This document shows positions 58,427 to 64,000 of a DNA stretch of 64,000 nucleotides, in pieces. The position numbers were made by a program, and so were the translations under genes. The stretch spans positions 32,434,145 to 32,498,144 of the forward strand of contig OW028574.1 of the NCBI GenBank assembly GCA_932294295.1. The letters run 5' to 3'. Each line of letters opens with the position of its first letter. The first letter of the stretch is position 1. Source of the stretch: Alitta virens. Its lineage: Eukaryota > Annelida > Polychaeta > Phyllodocida > Nereididae. The notes under the pieces were generated by a model. It saw only the letters and a list, made by a program, of their open reading frames with translations. It did not search any database and was not told the origin of the DNA.

Positions 58427-59582
58427 AAAAATGCTGTTTCGCCACTTCATCTTCAAACTGGCGACATCCACGCCAATCATGGTTTTTCTCACCACAATAT
58501 TGACAGTCGTCTGTTTGGAAGGATACTTGGCGTCTTGGTACGGCTGGTGAAGTACCTCTTTGTGGCCGTCTATCTCTGGACTCGCGGGATTGCGGTCTCC
58601 TGTCTCGGCTGTCCCGGCGTTCCCAGCGTGAGTTATGTCTGTCACCGCTGTTCCGGCGTTCCCAGCGTGAGTTCTGTCTATCTCCGCTGTGCTCCCTACG
58701 CTGTGGTGGGTTATACATGTATGTGGTGCCTTGCCTGTCCCTGCTGTTGCTGCGTCTGCGATCGGTTGACCATTGCTGTTGGTTGCTAAACCTGTCCCTG
58801 CTGCTACTTTGTCTGCGGTCATTTGACCATTGTGGTCTTCCGTCTCGGCTTCCACTTCAGCGGCGGTCCTGCCATTGGCCTCAGGATTCCTTGGATGCGG
58901 AGGCAAAGCCTGTTCGGTATGGCGACCTGGATGGATTTCGGTTTGTTGACCTGTCCCTTTGATCATATTTTCTCTGCACTTCAAGCTGCATTGCATACAT
59001 CTTGGCTTCTAGATTGGCGACTTCTGTTCTGGATGCGTAATCCGCTGTTACTGCCATGACTAGTGGAGCTGGAGTATTTAAACTCTCATCTGAGAGATAA
59101 GCTTGAGCCATTGTCATTGCTGCCTGCAATAGTTTATGATTTTGAGCCCTCAAATGCGATCTGATGTGGACCGGCATGGCTTCGATAAATTGGATGATTA
59201 TGTCTTCCTGTTCTTTGACTCCTGCTTTTCCTGCTGCTATGTCAAGCCTGTTCCTAAAAGATGCTAACGTCTCTCCTGGATGTAGCGAGAGTGCACGAAA
59301 TGCGCGTACATGCTCTGAACGAGGTGTCTGCCTGGAGTACCTGGCTTTAAATTCGGCCTGGAGCGTTTCCAGATCTGTGAATTTTGCTTTGTTTGCCTCG
59401 TACCACCATCTTGCATCCTTACCCAATGTAAGTCTAAAACGCTTAACAGAATCATCGGCATTTAAAGAATGTTCGCCCACGTAGTCTAGAAATGCTAACC
59501 AGTGTTGGGATGCACTTTCTTTTGGGTCAGCATTAAATTTTGGTGGCATACAATCATTCTGGACTATATAGTGTGTAGCCAT
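58425..59582 (-). pseudogene. Gag of the env-bearing element, two in-frame TGA codons
   Basis: The ATG at 59582 opens a 386-codon frame to the TAA at 58425-58427, interrupted by TGA at 58883-58881 and again at 58859-58857. The N-terminal two-thirds is a Ty3/Gypsy capsid-type Gag (LGKDARWWYEANKAKF; LSLHPGETLASFRNRLDIAA; HIRSHLRAQNHK). After the stops the same frame becomes an Arg/Ser-rich nucleic-acid-binding tail (DRRPQSRESRDRRPQR) and a single zinc knuckle CQYCGEKNHDWRGC. Frame continuity of this tail shows the stops are lesions or readthrough points rather than a true end. Gag forms the particle and binds genomic RNA. An overlapping 204-residue frame is a shadow. Confidence 0.88.
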
Positions 59583-60158
59583 AATTCAGACTTTGAGCAG
59601 TTTTATAAAATGTGACACTCAATGTATATGGATATAATGTGGATTCCCACGTGAATAATTGGCTAATTACGCAATGGACTAGTATTTTAACGAGAAAATG
59701 CTGTTGTTTGCCAAGGTGAGTGAAGTTTAAACTTGATAGTTCACTAGGAATTTGTATTTGGTGCTTTGTGCATAGTTTAAGCCTTTGTAAATAGCAATTT
59801 TATGAAGATATATAAAAAATGTAAAGTGTTAATTTTCATAGGCAAATGTAAATTTTCCCATCAGCCAAGGTTTTGTAAAAGCGTACATACATCAAACATT
59901 GAGCATATATTACTGTGAATCATGTATAGAAACAGTAATAAATACAAATGAAATATAAAAAATTGGTTATGTGTTTTGTATTTTAAAAGTGTTAAAAGAA
60001 AGGAACATAGTTAAATCGGTCAACAATATTTGGTAGTTACTGGTACCACATGAATTTCTGAGCCATTTACAGTTACACAGTACCTTATTTAGCTGTTGTA
60101 GTTGTTGCTGTTGGTGTAGCTAGCTTTGATGTCCTGATGTCTTCTGCTGGATCGAAAA
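59583..60158. other. Leader between PBS and gag
   Basis: AT-rich, no open frame of note. In this position a packaging signal and splice donor for env mRNA would be expected; I could not single them out. Confidence 0.4.
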
Positions 60159-60176
60159 GAGCCTGGATTTCCACCA
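60159..60176 (-). promoter_or_regulatory. Primer-binding site
   Basis: TGGTGGAAATCCAGGCTC directly abuts the 5' LTR. TGG pairs with the CCA end of a tRNA; I did not identify which tRNA. Element 3 has a PBS sharing the first eight bases (TGGTGGAA). Confidence 0.75.
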
Positions 60177-60586
60177 TATAGTATTGAAGACAACACAGGT
60201 TTGTGTGTAGTGTAGATGAATAAGGTTTATTCAAGCTGATGGCTATGCTGAGTCTGACCCCCAGTTATTCTGTGGATCAGTATATATAGGTTATCTTTGA
60301 ACAAAGGCCAGAGCTCTGGACAAAGAGCAGCTGGCATGAGTGACCAGATCCAGACAAAGGATACTGGATCAAGTACAGACCACTGGGCCACAGAAGCTGA
60401 CCAGTTGGTCTATTGTTTATGATTACATAATACAGCAGATGCAACTGCTGTGGTTGACTATCTTACATACACAATGAAGAGACAAAGGAAATCCTTTGTC
60501 TGAGCATATATCTTATAATTATAACATAATTATGAAGAATACTAATAATAGTAATAATCAAGAAGAATGGTAATAATAACATGACA
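60177..60586 (-). repeat. 5' LTR of the env-bearing element
   Basis: On the minus strand it begins TGTCATGTTATTATTACC and ends AATACTATA. TATATATA lies at 60281-60288 and an AATAAA about 50 bp further on, so U3, R and U5 can be placed. The PBS starts at the next base. Confidence 0.95.
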
Positions 60587-60590
60587 ATAT

Positions 60591-60695
60591 CTTGAACTTC
60601 ATCATTTCAGTGACGCAAATGAGAGCATATGGGTGCTGTAGCTACATTCGTTGTGTACGTAAGAATGGAAAAATCCACACTGCTCTTTTCTTCAT
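60591..60695 (+). pseudogene. BEL/Pao pol fragment, right half
   Basis: It continues the left half past the ATAT duplication with a LELHHFSDAN-type start, then AYGCCSYIRC and NGKIHTALF, typical of the BEL/Pao RNase H start. One frame change follows FSDAN. It ends at about 60695, where minus-strand exon sequence begins. Confidence 0.8.
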
Positions 60696-61083
60696 TAACA
60701 ACCAGAGGGGCACTGGCAGATTCTACTACTTTGGAAGCTTTATGAACTTCCTGAAAAGCTTCCTCCACATCGAAGCTCACTTTGTGAGAACTCTTTGGCT
60801 GAGCACCAAGCACAGCATCTTCAGATTCACATTCATACTCCTCATTCTCATCAAAACCCATATATTCACAAAGTCTCGGAGAGAACAGAGCATCAATATC
60901 TTTCAACCAGGCATCTCAATCTAGCACATCTGCATCTGAATTACACTGACCCAACGGACCTGGGGTAGGTTCATTGGTAGTTGTCAAAGAACTTGCATTT
61001 CCCAGTGGGAAAAGTTCTCTGTTGTGGCTAGAGCTCAAAGACGCCGCATGTCTGGTGACAACCAGAGCTGCATGGCCACCTAA
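60690..61083 (-). pseudogene. Exon 2 of an unrecognised gene, truncated
   Basis: It begins after an AG at 61083 and reads through an acidic, Ser-rich protein (LFSPRLCEYMGFDENEEYE; KVSFDVEEAFQEVHKASK) with one in-frame TGA near 60923. It is cut at about 60690-60695 by the BEL/Pao fragment, so the gene lost its remainder. The region before the stop could be a separate frame. No domain recognised. Confidence 0.4.
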
Positions 61084-61158
61084 CACATAAAAAATTATTT
61101 AAAACATTTTTTTCAGCATACATGGGCTAATTGAAGGCTTAAGAAACTCTTATTAACC

Positions 61159-61288
61159 TTTACTGCTGCTCAGGGACGACAACTTCCGTTTTGGTAAACG
61201 AACGCTTGGATTTTCCATCTTCCTTCTCATTAGTGGTCGAAGAACTAGAAGCTGGTAGACTCCCACTACTACCACTCTTGTCATCCAT
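61159..61288 (-). CDS. Exon 1 of an unrecognised gene
   Basis: The ATG at 61288 opens MDDKSGSSGSLPASSSS, a Ser-rich, charged N-terminus ending VVVPEQ before a GTAAAG donor at about 61158. The following intron would be only about 75 bp. Joining to exon 2 does not keep the most plausible exon-2 frame, so the pair may be a pseudogene, or the splice choice is wrong. Confidence 0.35.
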
Positions 61289-64000
61289 TTCACTAAGAAT
61301 TTCACAACTATCGATGACAGAAGTCCAAGATATCAGCGAAGTCAAAAAGCTGAGCAAGCCAGGTTTGCACGCTGGAAAAGTTGTAAGCGGAATGCAAGCG
61401 CACCCGCAGTAAGCGATCTCGCGGAGTCTCCCGATAAGCTGACACCTGGCGGTAGAATTACATGTTGGATGGACAACTTTTTCCACTTTACATGCCTGCA
61501 TCTGTTGATGGCTGGATGTTGTGGCCTGCTGCCTGCCTGCCGCCTGCCTGCCATAACAACCATATACTGCTTTTAAGTTTGAGGGATGTAGTTACAGTAG
61601 TACGAAGATCGATTTCACGTTACATACATACTTTCAGCAAAGAAATATAGCGCATGTCCGCTTCTTTTCCTTTAATGAAATTCACAGGCCATCAATACTG
61701 GACCTTTTCAAAGTGCAATGTGTCAATGTTTTCACAGGAAGCACATCTTCCATAACTGACATGTCCTATTATAGAGAGCCATACTTGTCGCATAAAAAAA
61801 GTATGTTAGCCATTACAGAAGCGAAAAAATCCACCCACGACCTTTAAAATTTAGCCTTAAATTATGCAAACAAGAACCTTGAAAGATGGCATAGTTGTAC
61901 CATTGCTATCACACACATTAAAAAAAACCAAAGACAAAAATGAATGCAAGTCTAGTTTTTAAATAAAATTCACAGGCCATTAATCAGGACCATTTCAAAG
62001 CATCATTTAGTTTACTGAAGAAAACTGACAATAATAAGTTATAAAACAGACTCTTTCAATGTTCAATCAATGGTCCACACCAACAACAAAAACAGATTTT
62101 TTTTTTTGAACTTTTTTTACTTTGTATACATGCTAATGCTATTGAAACACTAACGGGAACATACTGATTTCTTAAAAATCTAATATTTCTAGCACCGCCA
62201 TGATAATGTTATAGAATAATCTTCTTTACAAATGCCCTAAAAGAATAAATGACCAAACTTGTGACCATTTACTGGTTCACTGACATTCAACAAATTGTTC
62301 CTGTAATATATAACATAATTAATGTTAAAAATAATAACATATTATCCTAAAACAACATAAAAATACACTCTAGTTAATCTAGTTATCACACTACTAAAAA
62401 GACAGCTACAAAAAAATAAGTTATAGAACCAAATGACCTCTGGTCAAATTACACAACAGACTACAGCTCTGCGTTTTGTAAATCACAACAATAACGTAAT
62501 ATATGCTCTGTAAAGAACATGTACAAATTAAGAAGAATTGTACTTGCAAAAGTATCTCATTCAAACAGTACTGAATAATATATGCAAAAATATTCTCAAC
62601 AATAACGGCACAATATTCGAATATTTGAATAATTCTTCAAGCTATCTTATCTAAACCATGCATCATAACAAAATAACTTTAATAGGTCATCTGACAATTC
62701 ACAGACATAACACACCCTAGATAACAATGAAGTAGAAGACTGACATCATTAACCATCTTACATCTAAATTCCGTGATACAAGTCACTAAAATTTACACTT
62801 CAAGCTTTTCACAGGCAATTAACAATAATTTGATCACAATCCACAATATCAAGTTTAATCAGAACATCTCAAGGGCAAAAATCACTTGCTCAAATAACAT
62901 TAACTTAAAATTTTCAAAATTAGTGCACACCAAGCACTATTACTTGCCTATGCTAAAAGAAACTTACAAGTGCTCGAGTTAATTACCAGGGTTGGCAGAT
63001 TTAAATCAGGTAGTTTTATATCTAGGATTTAAATCATTATTAAAATTTTTATAAAAGCTAAAATGCTCTTTCCACTACTTCTATAATACCTTATATGTAC
63101 GTAGATATAAAAAAAAAAAATTTAGTACAAAAACAGACTACAGGGTGCGGCCAAAAGCTTGCACTAGATATCTCCTCTTTCGAGATAGCTCTAGGTTACT
63201 CAAATGCTTATGAGAAGTTTAAAGTTTTGTCACATTTAGTCAGGGGTATAAGCAATTGGTCATGGTGATATATTTGATCTTGTAATGTCAGATAATATCA
63301 GTGTCTGAATTATTGAGAGGGTGCATGCTGCAGGGCTTGTTCTGAGTGACACATATCACAGAAGTCGGATTTCTGTCTGCTTACATGGTGTCTCTAGTTG
63401 CAGAAAAGTTCACCAATAAGCGATTTCCTAGTTACTATACCTCTGAAGCCACAAAAAAATATAATATTTGCACAGAATCCTCCTTCAGTGTTTTTTAGAC
63501 TTGCATATATATAATATGGTATTAGATGATAAGAAGGTCAGTTATAGTTTTGATCCAGCAAGATCATAAAATTGAAATAGAGAAATATAATGGCATTCCA
63601 GAGGGACTATTTTAATTCCAATTAATCTGGAAATAATCACACTTAATTCGACAGGAAATTTACCTGAACCCAAAATGGCACTCTCTGCCTCAAAGGTGTC
63701 AATGCTCTACCTTCTTATTAAACATGTATCTTTTTGTCCTATTTGTGGGGGCAAAGGTCCAGACAGGTGTCTGTGACACATCTGTATGATCAGTTACATA
63801 ATCTAATGCTGGTATAGGCTCTGCAAGTTACAATTCGTACATGTGAAAAATCAGCAGCAGCTGGCATGGCATAGGAATGCATTAATAATGGACTTCTTAC
63901 AGACATTTAGTGATAAATTCACACCAAAATAGTTAGGACCGTCATGCCTAAGTATTGTCAGAGGAAAATAAGCCAGAATTTCCCTCAAATCACAGAGGAT
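61289..64000. other. AT-rich end of the window, no gene seen
   Basis: No supported coding or RNA gene. A ~40-bp phrase (AATTCACAGGCCAT, then GGACC and TTTCAAAG) occurs twice, near 61678 and 61969. The rest is AT-rich non-coding DNA. Confidence 0.4.

Larger units (their letters stand above)
45928..60586 (-). mobile_element. Env-bearing Ty3/Gypsy retroelement (errantivirus-like), near-complete
   Basis: A 14,659-bp insertion bounded by two 410-bp LTRs, with a 4-bp target duplication ATAT at 45924-45927 and 60587-60590. Order on the minus strand: LTR, PBS, gag, protease-RT-RNase H, integrase, spacer, env (split by a TTAA element), long 3' non-coding region, polypurine tract, LTR. The LTRs differ at one position that I can see, pointing to a recent insertion, yet gag and pol carry stops. 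Gag-pol-env order and the F-like env match the errantivirus type of Metaviridae known from insects and other animals. The copy is defective as it stands. Without the TTAA element it is about 12.8 kb, long for this group. Confidence 0.93.

Noticed and set aside
58382..58996. 204-codon minus-strand frame overlapping gag
   Set aside because: Shadow in another frame; the Arg/Ser-rich tail and zinc knuckle are in the gag frame.
60607..60690. C-terminal end of the minus-strand exon frame near 60.65 kb
   Set aside because: Antisense to the BEL/Pao RNase H fragment, so not part of the gene's true protein.

Overview
The window is AT-rich nuclear DNA from a multicellular animal, most likely an invertebrate. 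The evidence is a spliced gene with GT-AG introns encoding a secreted thrombospondin-type-1/von Willebrand A protein, together with animal-type transposons: env-bearing Ty3/Gypsy, BEL/Pao, a CR1/L2/Jockey-like LINE, a tRNA-derived SINE, Tc1/mariner, and hAT-, Harbinger- and TTAA-type MITEs. I could not name the species from the sequence.

Layout. 0.3-3.0 kb (minus): a decayed multi-exon coding region that I do not recognise, with a tandemly duplicated exon. 3-11 kb: gene-poor, with an unclassified repeat, a 2.36 kb terminal-inverted-repeat element and a 50-bp tandem repeat. 11.27-29.6 kb (minus): the one intact host gene. It has a TATA box, a short non-coding exon and seven coding exons giving 394 residues: signal peptide, two TSP1 repeats and one vWA domain with a complete MIDAS. 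Its introns hold a LINE split by a SINE, three Harbinger-like MITEs, a hAT-like MITE and several tandem repeats. 30.0-30.6 kb: an (AGT)n microsatellite split by a second SINE copy. 33.2-34.8 kb: a Tc1/mariner element with 134-bp inverted repeats and a broken transposase.

35.2-45.9 kb holds remains of three plus-strand Ty3/Gypsy elements, two of them with unusually short candidate LTRs (145 and 99 bp), and a BEL/Pao pol fragment. 45.93-60.59 kb (minus) is the main object: a 14.66 kb Ty3/Gypsy retroelement with an envelope gene (endogenous-retrovirus-like, errantivirus-style). Its two 410-bp LTRs differ at one base, it is flanked by an ATAT target duplication, and it keeps PBS, gag, protease-RT-RNase H, integrase and an F-like env. 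It landed inside the BEL/Pao fragment, whose halves now lie 14.7 kb apart. A 1.88 kb TTAA-flanked element later landed inside env. 60.7-61.3 kb (minus) carries two exons of an unrecognised gene cut by the BEL fragment. The rest, to 64 kb, is AT-rich with no gene seen.

The most notable observations are in the large retroelement. Near-identical LTRs coexist with four in-frame stop codons and a frameshift. The env frame is preserved on both sides of the TTAA insertion. The 3' non-coding region has two duplicated stem-loops whose stems differ by compensatory base-pair changes. The pol-env spacer has a cluster of palindromes. The env product has an unusually long C-terminal region, and the pol linker has an AT-hook-like motif.
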